Source: Rhodothermaceae bacterium Tc-Br11_B2g6_7 (GTDB lineage Bacteria > Bacteroidota > Rhodothermia > Rhodothermales > Salinibacteraceae). From it: a stretch of DNA of 64,000 nt. The stretch spans positions 1-64,000 of the forward strand of contig LKNB01000006.1 in the NCBI GenBank assembly GCA_001564055.1. The letters run 5' to 3'. The notes beneath the pieces were generated by a model. The model saw only the letters and a list, made by a program, of their open reading frames with translations, was not told the origin of the DNA and ran no database searches. This document shows positions 47,578 through 56,537 of the stretch, piece by piece. Position numbers and translations under genes: made by a program. How positions within the stretch are numbered: the first letter of the stretch is position 1; every line of letters begins with the position of its first letter.

Positions 47578-50325
47578 ATGGCTATGGATGCAACCCGATG
47601 GACGCAAATCAATGCCCTCTTCAACGCGGTGTTGGAGCAGGCCGTGACCACGCGAGACGCCTTCCTGCAGACCGCCTGTAAGGACGATCCCGACCTCCTC
47701 GCTGAGGTGCGCTCGCTGCTGGCAGCGGACGCCGATGCGCATCCGCTGTTCGACAGCCTGGCGCTGGACGCCATGGTCCTTCCGGCCGATCTGCTGCCCG
47801 ATGGTATCTTGCCTGCTGCGGGCGAGCGGGTAGGGCCGTACCGCATCGTGCGGCCGCTGGGCCATGGCGGCATGGGGGCCGTCTTCCTTGCCGCGCGCGC
47901 CGATGGACAGTTCGAGCAGCAGGTGGCCCTCAAGCTCATCCGCGGCGGCGCGGGGTCCACGCAGATTGTGCGGCGCTTTCAGAGCGAACGGCAGATCCTG
48001 GCGCGCCTGCACCATCCGCATATCGCGCGCTTGCTCGACGGCGGCCTCACGGAGGATGGCCAGCCGTATTTTGCGATGGAGTACATCGACGGCGTGCCGC
48101 TCGATCAGCACTGTGCAGCGCATGCGTGCTCCATTGAAGAGCGGATTCAGCTCATCCGCGCTGCGTGCGACGCCGTGCAGTCGGCTCACCGGCAGCTGGT
48201 CGTGCACCGCGATCTGAAACCAGCCAATATCCTGGTGACGGTGGATGGCCAGGTAAAGCTGCTCGACTTCGGCATCGCAAAGATGCTCTCCGGTGTGGAT
48301 CACACGATAAGCGATCCGATGAACCATCCGGCCCTCACCCAGACGGGCCATGCGGTGATGACGCCCGCCTACGCAGCGCCGGAGCAGCTCCGTCACGAGC
48401 CGGTGAGTACGGCGACAGACGTGTATGCCCTTGGTATCGTGCTCTACGAACTGTTGGTTGGGGAACGGCCATTCGACCTTTCTGGGTGCTCCCCCGCCGA
48501 GATTGAACGGATCGTGAGTACGCAACTGCCGCGGCTCCCGTCCATGGCGGCGCCTGCTCATCGGAAGCGCCAGCTACGGGGCGATCTCGACACCATCGTG
48601 TTGAAGGCCCTCCGCAAAGAGCCTGACCGTCGCTATGCCTCTGCCGAAGCCCTGGCAGCTGATCTGCAACGCCACGTGGACGGCCGCCCGGTACAGGCTC
48701 GGCCCGATACGGCCGGCTACCGCACACGCAAATTTATACAGCGCCACCGTGCCGGCGTCACGACCACAGCGGCCGTGTTCGTGCTGATCGCAGCGCTCGT
48801 AAGCTTTTACACTACGCAGCTCGCGCAGGAGCGTGACCGGGCCCAGCTGGAAGCCGTCACCGCTACGCAGGTCTCCAATTTCCTGCAAGATCTCTTCGTC
48901 ATGTCGGACCCAAGCGAGACGGGTGGGGCAGAGGTGACGGCGCGTATGCTGCTGGATGAGGGTGCTGCGCGCATCGAACGCGAACTCACTGGTCAACCCG
49001 CTGTGCAGGCGCGCATGATGCAGGTGATGGGCGAGGTGTACCTGACGGTTGGCGCCCTGGATGCGGCCGATCCCTTGCTGGAGCGTTCGCTCACGCTTCG
49101 TCGCACCCTGCCGGATGCGCCGCCGCTTGATGTGGCAGCCAGCCTGACCAGCCTGGCCGGTCTGCGCTACGAAACAGGGGCGTATGCTACAGCCGACTCG
49201 CTCTATCGGGCCGCCCTTGCGATCCAGGAAGAGCACCAGGGCCCAGACGACCCGGTCGTTGCGGCTACCCTGCACCGCCTGGGATGGGTGCTTTTCCGTC
49301 AGGGCGAGTATGAGCAGGCCGATGCGCTATACCAGCGAGCACTGGCCATTCGTACGACGCAATTTGGCGAGTCAGACCCCCAAACAGCGAGCACGCTTAG
49401 TCATATCGCCGGCCTGCGTTACGAACAGGACGACCTCGATGCTGCCGAGACGCTGTACCGGCGGGCGCTGATCGTGCGACAGGCGCACTTCGAGCATGAT
49501 CATCGCGACGTGGCGACAAGCCTCAATGACCTGGCTATGGTGCTCGGTGATAAGGGTGCGTTCGATGAGGCGGAGGCGTACTACCGCGAAGCGCTGGCCA
49601 TGCGCGAGCGTCTGTACGATGGCCACCACGCCGACGTGGCGCACTCACTGAACACGCTGGCGCATCTGTATTGGCTCAAGCGTGAGTACACCGCGGCTGA
49701 GCCCTTCGCCCGGCGGGGACTCGCCATGCGGATCGATGTGCTTGGCGAGGAGCACGTTGCGACGGCGGCGAGCATGGCAACGCTGATTCGCATCCTGGAC
49801 GCCTTGGGCCAGCACGCGGAGGCGGCAGACACCGCTCGGCGTGCGCTGGAGATCGTCAAGGCCACGATGGGCGCCGAGCATCCCTATGTGGCGTCCTTCC
49901 ACTCCCTTCTGGCTGCTGCGCTACACGCCGCCGGCACAGTGACCGATGCCGAGCACCACTACCGCGAAAGCCTCACGCTCAACCGCGCACTTTTCCCCGA
50001 AGGAAATACGACAATGGTAGGTGCCCTCACCGGGCTCGGCGCGTTGTTGATGGAAACCGGACGGCCCGCTGAGGTGGAACCCCTGCTGCGCGAGGCCATC
50101 GCCCTCGCCATCAATAGGTGGAGCGCCGATCACTGGCAGGTGCCGGATTTGCGCAGCAGGTTGGGTGCGAGCCTCACCGAAGCCGGCCGCTACGCCGAGG
50201 CCGAGTCGCTCCTCGTGGAAAGCCACGCCACGCTTCTCACGTCGCTCGGCCCCGACCACGCCCGCGTACTACGTGCGGAAGAGCGCCTCGACCGCCTCTA
50301 CGCAGCACGAGGCCAGCAGCCGTAG
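47578..50325 (+). CDS. Transmembrane Ser/Thr protein kinase with TPR array
   Basis: This 915-residue receptor-type kinase has a helical N-terminal region (about 1-85). A Hanks-type kinase domain follows (about 88-355) with LGHGGMGAVFLAARADG, VALKLIRGG, HRDLKPANILV (about 208-218), LLDFGIAKML and YAAPEQLRHEPVSTATDVYA. One membrane helix (about 392-412, TTAAVFVLIAALVSFYTT) precedes an outer region of tetratricopeptide repeats (about 500-900, for example ADALYQRALAIRTTQFGESD). ATGs at 47578 and 47584 are both possible. The kinase face is cytoplasmic, the TPRs extracytoplasmic. It presumably senses envelope proteins and controls the preceding sigma factor. Confidence 0.9.
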   Translation: MAMDATRWTQINALFNAVLEQAVTTRDAFLQTACKDDPDLLAEVRSLLAADADAHPLFDSLALDAMVLPADLLPDGILPAAGERVGPYRIVRPLGHGGMGAVFLAARADGQFEQQVALKLIRGGAGSTQIVRRFQSERQILARLHHPHIARLLDGGLTEDGQPYFAMEYIDGVPLDQHCAAHACSIEERIQLIRAACDAVQSAHRQLVVHRDLKPANILVTVDGQVKLLDFGIAKMLSGVDHTISDPMNHPALTQTGHAVMTPAYAAPEQLRHEPVSTATDVYALGIVLYELLVGERPFDLSGCSPAEIERIVSTQLPRLPSMAAPAHRKRQLRGDLDTIVLKALRKEPDRRYASAEALAADLQRHVDGRPVQARPDTAGYRTRKFIQRHRAGVTTTAAVFVLIAALVSFYTTQLAQERDRAQLEAVTATQVSNFLQDLFVMSDPSETGGAEVTARMLLDEGAARIERELTGQPAVQARMMQVMGEVYLTVGALDAADPLLERSLTLRRTLPDAPPLDVAASLTSLAGLRYETGAYATADSLYRAALAIQEEHQGPDDPVVAATLHRLGWVLFRQGEYEQADALYQRALAIRTTQFGESDPQTASTLSHIAGLRYEQDDLDAAETLYRRALIVRQAHFEHDHRDVATSLNDLAMVLGDKGAFDEAEAYYREALAMRERLYDGHHADVAHSLNTLAHLYWLKREYTAAEPFARRGLAMRIDVLGEEHVATAASMATLIRILDALGQHAEAADTARRALEIVKATMGAEHPYVASFHSLLAAALHAAGTVTDAEHHYRESLTLNRALFPEGNTTMVGALTGLGALLMETGRPAEVEPLLREAIALAINRWSADHWQVPDLRSRLGASLTEAGRYAEAESLLVESHATLLTSLGPDHARVLRAEERLDRLYAARGQQP

Positions 50326-50530
50326 TCCATGTCCCCATGCCGTAGCGTCTCCGCTGTTTCCTTGATGCCAGGCCCACACAACGTGGCCTTCGTCTTCGGA
50401 TCGCAGGGCGATCCCGGGCTCAGGCTGACGGGTCTGAAGGAGGAGTGATTCCTCGATCCCTCGTTTCATCGACTCGCATCGCCGCACCACGAACAACCCC
50501 CACACGCCCAAACCCCCACACGCCCATACT
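50283..50530 (+). repeat. Kinase 3' end and flank, duplicated upstream at 45.7 kb
   Basis: This is the intact-side copy of the repeat described at 45664-45990. It runs from the last 14 codons of the kinase gene through its stop (50323) into ATGCCGTAGCGTCTCC, CCTTCGTCTTCGGATCG and a tract of CCCCCACACGCCCAAA units. The 214 bp up to the next gene hold nothing else. Confidence 0.65.
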
Positions 50531-50539
50531 CAGAACCCC

Positions 50540-51703
50540 TCAATTCGGCCGATACTCCTTCGGCAGTTGGTCGGCGATGCGCTTGTAGGCAAAGTAGCCG
50601 GAGCGGGTGACGCCGTAGGGGTCTACGATGTCGCCTTTGTAGTCGATGGTGGCGGGGCCGCGTTCGAGCCAGATCTGGGAGGTCTGGAAGCGCGAGCCGG
50701 TGCGGATCCGGCGGTCGTTGCTGTACTGCGCAATCCACTCGTAGTATGCCTCCGATTCCTCTGCGCCCATGTACGCAATCTCCACAACGCCTCGGAAGTC
50801 CAGCGTCCACTCCTCAGCAGCTTCGGCCGGTTCCATGATTTCGGACAGGTCATCGACGGGATAGCGCTGACCGGAGAGCTGGGGGGGCGGGCCAAACGGA
50901 GCGTCGCCCATCGCGGTGGGCTGGGCGCCGGGGCGCAGGAACAGCCGAAACTGCTGGCCTTCCACCCGGCCACTGATGAGGGCCAGCATCAGGTGATGGA
51001 AGGAGCCCAGGAACGCTTCCCGACGGTTTTCGCGCCAGCGGGCTTCTTCTTCGGGGGTGCCCTGCATAGGCTCAAACAGGGGCTCGCCATCCCACCGCGT
51101 ACGGGTACGGGTGGCTTCAAAGTCCTCCAGGAAATACGTCAGCCGATAGCCCAGCGCCTGATTCTCCAGCTCCAGCGGTTCATCTGCGAATGCGCGGAAA
51201 TTGGTCAGGCTCTGGGAGAAGTCGAGCACTTCGGGGTTCAGCAGCTCGGTCTCCGCTGCGTTGGGCGTTTCCCCGATGAAGAGGCGCTTGAAGCGTTGCA
51301 AGCGCTCCAGCCAGTCGTCATCGCGCTCGGCTGTTACGATCGTTTCATCCAGCTCCACTTCCGCCTCCTGCAGCTCGAAGTCCAGCAGTTCGATGCCGGC
51401 CTCGCGCAGGTTCAGGTTGCGGGCTTCGGCATTGTAGCCGACACGGGAGACGAACAGGCGCTGCGCACCCAACGGCACCCGCTCCAGCCGGTACCGGCCG
51501 CTGGCGTCGGTGGCGGTACCCCGCTGCGAGCCGGCAATGAAGACGTTCACGCTCTCCAGCGGTTCGCCCGTGTCGGCGTCGGTCACAGTACCGACCAGGG
51601 TAGCTGTCCCTGCTCTGGTTTGCTGCGCGAGGAGGTCCGTCGGCAGTAGGCCGAGCAACAGGAGGGAGGTGAGGATGAGCCCGAGTGCGTAGCGAGGCAG
51701 CAT
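50540..51703 (-). CDS. Carboxypeptidase-regulatory-like domain outer-envelope protein
   Basis: This 387-residue protein starts at the ATG 51703 (MLPRYALGLILTSLLLLG), a signal peptide ending near LLAQQ; an in-frame ATG at 51766 adds 21 residues. Residues about 35-115 form a CarboxypepD_reg-like beta-sandwich (TLVGTVTDADTGEPLESVNV, VFIAGSQRGTATDASGRYRL), the fold that begins SusC proteins. The remaining 270 residues are a DUF-like region seen in Bacteroidota exported proteins, with no plug or barrel. It probably sits at the outer membrane and anchors or modifies a substrate; the role is unknown. Confidence 0.75.
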   Translation of the reverse strand: MLPRYALGLILTSLLLLGLLPTDLLAQQTRAGTATLVGTVTDADTGEPLESVNVFIAGSQRGTATDASGRYRLERVPLGAQRLFVSRVGYNAEARNLNLREAGIELLDFELQEAEVELDETIVTAERDDDWLERLQRFKRLFIGETPNAAETELLNPEVLDFSQSLTNFRAFADEPLELENQALGYRLTYFLEDFEATRTRTRWDGEPLFEPMQGTPEEEARWRENRREAFLGSFHHLMLALISGRVEGQQFRLFLRPGAQPTAMGDAPFGPPPQLSGQRYPVDDLSEIMEPAEAAEEWTLDFRGVVEIAYMGAEESEAYYEWIAQYSNDRRIRTGSRFQTSQIWLERGPATIDYKGDIVDPYGVTRSGYFAYKRIADQLPKEYRPN

Positions 51704-51831
51704 GGCAAGAAGCGCGGGTGGCAACGAGAGAAGAATGCAGGTACCGATCGGTGGGGTCACCGGCATGGGGTGTTACATGAGGCTACATGAGGCAAGGGGT
51801 GTGCCGGAGGAGCACCTGGCACGGCCGGACG

Positions 51832-52179
51832 TCAGTCCGTGGCAAAGTAGAGCGCCCGATGCCGCATGCAGCCCGCGTTGAAGGCGGCGCTACAGTAAGG
51901 GCATCTGTGCTCACAGGCCAGATACTGGCGGGTGGAGAGGGTCCTCCGGCAGGCGCCACACAGGATCGCCGGTTCGTCGAAGCGGTCGACAGGCCAGACG
52001 GCGGCCGGGTGATTGGCCAGTGCGTCGTGACACGCATGGCAAGGATAGTAGACACCGCAGCACGGAAACTTGATCGCGATGATATCGCGCGGGCCGTGGT
52101 AGTGGGCGCAGCGCGTGTGCGCATCCATGGCTACGCCCCGCAGGGCGACGGAAAAGGGATCGTCATGCAAATCTACCAT
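51832..52179 (-). CDS. CHY zinc finger protein
   Basis: This 115-residue protein has the full CHY zinc-finger pattern: TRCAHYHGPRDIIAIKFPCC, YYPCHACHDALANH, ILCGACRRTLSTRQYL and CPYCSAAFNAGCMRHRALYF. Eukaryotic relatives are Hot13 and RCHY1. Bacterial members are small stand-alone zinc-binding proteins of unknown job. The pairs CxxC and CxxxC and the conserved histidines are all intact. It lies convergent with nothing and divergent from the S9 peptidase by about 250 bp. Confidence 0.88.
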   Translation of the reverse strand: MVDLHDDPFSVALRGVAMDAHTRCAHYHGPRDIIAIKFPCCGVYYPCHACHDALANHPAAVWPVDRFDEPAILCGACRRTLSTRQYLACEHRCPYCSAAFNAGCMRHRALYFATD

Positions 52180-52433
52180 AAAGACAGCATATCAGGCAAA
52201 AGAGGGCAACTATACGCGGCGTCTGCGGCGGGGTTTGGCAGCCGGGTATGCCACGGAGGGGCAACGGCCGCCGCGCCCACCGTTCAACCGAAAGTGGGAA
52301 CCTGTGCTTGCTGGTAAGGCCTGCAAGGGGCCAGTCGGTTTGCGTTGAGCAGCGGAAAATGGCGGTTGTACAGCCGGCACGGTAGATTCAGGTGTTTCCC
52401 TTCACAACGCACACAACTCAGCCTCGTCCTTCC

Positions 52434-54464
52434 ATGCCTTTGGTTACTGCCCTTCGACTCCCGGTGCTGTTCGCCACCGCGCTGGCAATCCTTCTCTTCC
52501 TTCCGTACCCATCCCAGGCGCAGGAGACCAGCAACGAAAAGCACCTGAATCTGGAGATGTACTGGGAGCTACAATCCGCCAGCAGCCCACAGCTCTCTCC
52601 AGATGGATCGAAGATCGTGTACACCCGCGGGTGGATCGACCCGAAAAGCGACGCTCGGAAATCCGAAATCTGGATGATGGATGCCGACGGCGAGCGTAAG
52701 CGCTTTCTGGCTGAGGGTTCAAGCCCAACCTGGTCGCCTGATGGCACGCGCATCGCCTTTTTGGCCGAGGGGGAGCCTGGCGGCAACCAGATCTACGTGC
52801 GCTGGATGGACGCTGAGGGCGCGACGAGCCAGATTACCCGGATGACGAAGTCGCCCTCCAATCTCCGGTGGTCGCCGGATAGTGGGCACATCGCCTTTAA
52901 CCGCGCGGTCAAGACCTCCGTCAACCTCACCATCAGCATGCCGCCCGCACCCGATGGTGCGGAGTGGACGACCCCGCCCAAGGTGGTGGAGCGCCCGGTC
53001 TACCGCCGCGACCGGCAGGGCTATGTAGATGACACATACACGCACCTCTTCGTCGTTTCGTCTGATGGCGGTGCGGTGCGGCAGCTCACCGATGGCGACT
53101 GGAACCACTCGGCCGGCGAATGGACGGCAGATGGGGAGGAGCTGGTGTTTTCCTCGCTCCGCGTGGAAGATGCCGAATTGCAGTGGCGCCACAGCGAGAT
53201 CTACGCCGTATCGGTGGACGATGGAGCGATCCGGCAACTGACGGACCGCCGCGGCCCGGACGCCAACCCGCTGCCTTCACCTGATGGACAGCACATCGCC
53301 TACATGGGTGACGAGTTTCACGAGGACACCTACCGCAACCGCAAAATCCATCTCATGAATCCGGATGGCTCCAGTTCGAGGGTCATTTCGGGAGACTTTG
53401 ATCGGTCGGTGAGCAACCTGACCTGGGCGCCTGACGGCAGTGGGCTGTACTTCGCCGCGAATAACGAAGGCAACCGCAACGTGCATTTCGTTTCGGTAAA
53501 CGGCGGCGTAGAGCGCGTGACGGAAGGCGTGCACCAGATCAGTATCGGCTCCATCAGTGATAACGGCCGCCTGGCCACCACCAAAACTTCGTTCCACGAG
53601 CCCGGCGACCTCTACGTGCTACGTCCGGATCGCCCGGATCAAATGAACCGGCTCACGCACATGAACCGGGATCTGATGGAGGGGGTGACGCTTGGCGAGG
53701 TGGAGGAGCTGTGGTACACGTCAGTGGATGATCTCGACATCCAGGGTTGGGTGGTAAAACCGCCGAATTTTGACCCGGACGAGACGTATCCGCTGATGCT
53801 GGTGATCCATGGTGGGCCGCACGCGATGTATGGCGTCGGCTTCAACTACGGCTGGCAAGAGCATGCGGCGAACGGCTACCTCGTCCTGTACACGAACCCG
53901 CGCGGCAGTAGCGGCTACGGCAGCGCGTTCGCCAACGAAATCAATAACGCCTACCCGAGCAAGGATCACGACGACCTGATGGCCGGCGTAGATGTGCTCA
54001 TCGACCGCGGCTACGTGGACCGGGACCGCAAGTACGTGTATGGCTGCTCCGGTGGTGGCGTGCTCACGGCCTGGGCGGTGGGCCATACCGACCGGTTCGC
54101 CGCGGCGTCGTCCAACTGCCCCGTGACCAACTGGCTTTCGTTTGTGGGTACGACGGACGGCGTGGGCTGGTATAATAATTTCGAGGAATATCCCTGGGAC
54201 GACCCGACAGAGCACCTCGAGCGCTCGCCGCTGATGTACGTGGGCAACGTCACCACCCCCACAATGCTGATGACGGGTGAAAATGACCTTCGCACGCCGA
54301 TGGCGCAGACGGAAGAGTACTATGCTGCGCTTCAGGTACTGGGCGTGCCGTCGGTGATGGTGCGCTTCCAGAACGAATGGCACGGCACCTCCTCACAGCC
54401 GTCCAACTTCATCCGGAGCCAGCTCTACCTGCGCGCGTGGTTTGAGAAATGGGGCGAGGAGTAA
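52434..54464 (+). CDS. S9 family prolyl oligopeptidase (exported)
   Basis: This 676-residue exported serine peptidase begins MPLVTALRLPVLFATALAIL with a signal peptide ending near SQAQ (ATG 52434; an in-frame start at 52392 adds 14 residues). The N-terminal two-thirds is a beta-propeller with DPP-type blades (SPDGSKIVYTRGW, SPDSGHIAFNR and similar). The C-terminal alpha/beta-hydrolase domain has the triad S539 in YGCSGGGVLTAW, D618 in GENDLRTPMAQ and H650 in EWHGTS. It probably trims peptides in the periplasm. Length and order are normal for the DPP/acylaminoacyl-peptidase type. Confidence 0.9.
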   Translation: MPLVTALRLPVLFATALAILLFLPYPSQAQETSNEKHLNLEMYWELQSASSPQLSPDGSKIVYTRGWIDPKSDARKSEIWMMDADGERKRFLAEGSSPTWSPDGTRIAFLAEGEPGGNQIYVRWMDAEGATSQITRMTKSPSNLRWSPDSGHIAFNRAVKTSVNLTISMPPAPDGAEWTTPPKVVERPVYRRDRQGYVDDTYTHLFVVSSDGGAVRQLTDGDWNHSAGEWTADGEELVFSSLRVEDAELQWRHSEIYAVSVDDGAIRQLTDRRGPDANPLPSPDGQHIAYMGDEFHEDTYRNRKIHLMNPDGSSSRVISGDFDRSVSNLTWAPDGSGLYFAANNEGNRNVHFVSVNGGVERVTEGVHQISIGSISDNGRLATTKTSFHEPGDLYVLRPDRPDQMNRLTHMNRDLMEGVTLGEVEELWYTSVDDLDIQGWVVKPPNFDPDETYPLMLVIHGGPHAMYGVGFNYGWQEHAANGYLVLYTNPRGSSGYGSAFANEINNAYPSKDHDDLMAGVDVLIDRGYVDRDRKYVYGCSGGGVLTAWAVGHTDRFAAASSNCPVTNWLSFVGTTDGVGWYNNFEEYPWDDPTEHLERSPLMYVGNVTTPTMLMTGENDLRTPMAQTEEYYAALQVLGVPSVMVRFQNEWHGTSSQPSNFIRSQLYLRAWFEKWGEE

Positions 54465-55032
54465 TCCGGAGGCACGTCCGAGCCAAGAACAGGGGGCGGC
54501 CACCGTGGTCGCCCCTTGCTGGTTTGTGAGGTATTGCGTGTGTGTGCCACAACGCCTCAAGCGCCGAACCCTCCAACAGTCGCTGTTCTTCGCGTAACCT
54601 CCTCTCGAACCGACAAGTTATCCTCGACTTGATCGAGAAACGAGCGCCAGCGACTAACGAAGTAATCCATACGTCGTTGGCGCTGAGCGTCGTAGCCCAA
54701 TGTCGGCACGGGTAGCCATTCAACCGATGAAGTCACCTGCTGCGATTGCCCTTGCATCATGCGGCCCGCGACCACCGTGCCATCATGGCACCGAGACGGC
54801 GCCGCCCCAACGTCGCGCCCGAGACGGCCGCGACGAGGTTGGAGGTAGTGTCCTTCTCCCGTGGTCGGGAGAAGGGACTTTTGCGTCGGCGGCAGTGTCA
54901 TGCCAACAGCCGTCGTCAAACCGGCAGCTCTGTCGTTCAGTTGCAAATCAGCGTCTACGCCCAACGTCTTCTCTCCCCTGGCGGGAGAGAACTAAAGAGA
55001 GGGGGGAAGCCCAAGCTGCAGCGTGGGTTGGT
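54465..55032. repeat. Intergenic region rich in REP-like hairpins
   Basis: These 568 bp have no gene. They contain a partial REP-like element, TATCCTCGACTTGATCGAGA (about 54616), related to the pair at 42.2-42.4 kb. The hairpin CCTTCTCCCG-TGGT-CGGGAGAAGG lies near 54862, and TCTCTCCC-CTGGC-GGGAGAGA near 54970 is followed by GGGGGGAAGCCCA, resembling the repeat at 1-306. A GC hairpin (GGGCGGCCAC/GTCGCCCC, about 54490) just after the peptidase stop may act as a weak terminator. Confidence 0.55.
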
Positions 55033-55872
55033 TCACCGCGCCTCCGACACCTGCTCCGGTCGCACATCCGAGGCGTCTCCGGCCAGCACGACGGTATCCG
55101 GATGTTGCTCCCGCCACTGGCCGAGGGGCATCGGGGCGCGGCTTTCAATGAACGGGATGAAGTCGCCCTGACGCGGGCCCGACACGGCCGTCCAGCCTTC
55201 CTCGTCCAGCGCGTACCAGAGGCTCTCCGTCGGCCGATCGTAGATGAAGTACGTGTTTCGGTAGACGTACCCGCTGACGCCAAACTCGATGGGCTCGCCC
55301 GCATGCTCACGGCTGTGGACGGACGAGAGATCAGCCAGTGGGCACCAGCCCACCGTAAAGTACTCCTCGCCGGCCTCGTCATTGACGAGCTCGTGCCGGT
55401 CGAGCAGGCCCGTGGGGTACGCCCGCGCTTCCCCATTCTCGGCAACATAGCCAATCACCATGATCTCGTCGTTGGTCTCGGGCCGCTCGCACGCCCGGTA
55501 GGGGCTGTTGGGGATGAGCCGCAGCAGGGCCGGGTTGTCGGGGCGGGTAAAGACCGGGTCGTCGATGGAGGGAATGGCATCGAACCCGAGCCCATACTGC
55601 AGTTCGCCGGGCTCCATCGGCGCGCCCGTGAAGTCAGCCCATTCCGCATTCGGGCCGCTCTCCGCGCCACCAACCCACACCCACGTGCTGTCGCCGTCTT
55701 CCCTGATCTTCGGGCTGTCATCCCCGATGATGGCGCGGTACTCGTCCCACACGCCGCAGTCCGGGTCGGTCTGTGCACTGCGCACTTCATCACCGGTCCA
55801 CTCGTTTTGGCCGGCACAGGCGCCCAGCAGGAGGAGGCCAACGAGCAGCGTAAGCAGGCGGGAAGCAGACAT
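55033..55872 (-). CDS. DUF3179 domain lipoprotein
   Basis: This 279-residue protein has a lipoprotein signal, MSASRLLTLLVGLLLLGACA, with lipobox cysteine 19. The body carries the DUF3179 segments VIGYVAENGEARAYPTGLLD, VGWCPLADLSSVHSREHAGE, IEFGVSGYVYRNTYFIYDRP and ESLWYALDEEGWTAVSG. DUF3179 proteins are exported and of unknown function. It is upstream of a cupin in the opposite sense only by position; both are on the minus strand, 99 bp apart. Confidence 0.85.
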   Translation of the reverse strand: MSASRLLTLLVGLLLLGACAGQNEWTGDEVRSAQTDPDCGVWDEYRAIIGDDSPKIREDGDSTWVWVGGAESGPNAEWADFTGAPMEPGELQYGLGFDAIPSIDDPVFTRPDNPALLRLIPNSPYRACERPETNDEIMVIGYVAENGEARAYPTGLLDRHELVNDEAGEEYFTVGWCPLADLSSVHSREHAGEPIEFGVSGYVYRNTYFIYDRPTESLWYALDEEGWTAVSGPRQGDFIPFIESRAPMPLGQWREQHPDTVVLAGDASDVRPEQVSEAR

Positions 55873-55971
55873 AGCACAACGGGGGTTTTATTGAACAGAG
55901 CGGCATGCTGCAGGAATCTCGCGTCCCGTAGGTTTCACCAGCCACCGTCCTGTTACGCCCCTGGAGCCTTG

Positions 55972-56460
55972 TTACGCCCCCGAAGCGTAGCCCGCCGGCT
56001 CGTTGGTGGTGATGACAAACACCACGAGCGGCTCATCGCCCGTGTTTTGCACCGCATGCAGCGCCGGCCCGCGGACCGTGGTAATGGTGCCTTTTTCGAT
56101 AGGGTAGGCGCGCGGTTCGGCATCTGGGTCGTCCTTCTCCAGGTACGTGCCGCTGCCATGGACCACCACGTATACCTCCTGCTCGTGGCGGTCGCCATGC
56201 GTATGGAAGCCCACGCTATCCTCCGCTGTCGGCAGCACCATGTAGGCGCCGATGCGGTTGTTTACCAGCTCGTCATCCTCGAACAGCTGCAGCAGATACA
56301 CCGTGCCGGTGCCATCGTACATGGCCTTGCGCTTATCGTATCGCACAGCCTGACGGGCCTCGGCGCCGTAGTGGTGGACGGTGGTGTCGATGAGCCCGTC
56401 GAGCAGGGCGTCGAGCGTGTGCTGTTCTTGCGGAGATAGCGGAAGGCGTTTGCGGGGCAT
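55972..56460 (-). CDS. Cupin-domain protein
   Basis: This 162-residue single-domain cupin has its metal-binding motif 1 in GFHTHGDRHEQEVYVVVHGS (two His, Glu) and motif 2 in RGPALHAVQNTGDEPLVVFV (His). The N-terminal 35 residues (LSPQEQHTLDALLDGLIDTT) are helical and unlike a signal peptide, so it is cytoplasmic. Cupins serve as isomerases, dioxygenases or sensors; no substrate can be assigned. It ends 100 bp upstream of the DUF3179 gene start and begins 77 bp from the polymerase stop, all on the minus strand. Confidence 0.8.
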   Translation of the reverse strand: MPRKRLPLSPQEQHTLDALLDGLIDTTVHHYGAEARQAVRYDKRKAMYDGTGTVYLLQLFEDDELVNNRIGAYMVLPTAEDSVGFHTHGDRHEQEVYVVVHGSGTYLEKDDPDAEPRAYPIEKGTITTVRGPALHAVQNTGDEPLVVFVITTNEPAGYASGA

Positions 56461-56537
56461 GGGTAGATTTAGAAATGAAAGAGATAAGGGGGCATCTAAG
56501 CGGGGCGCCTGGAGGTGTCAGCGGTCAGCCCGTACGC

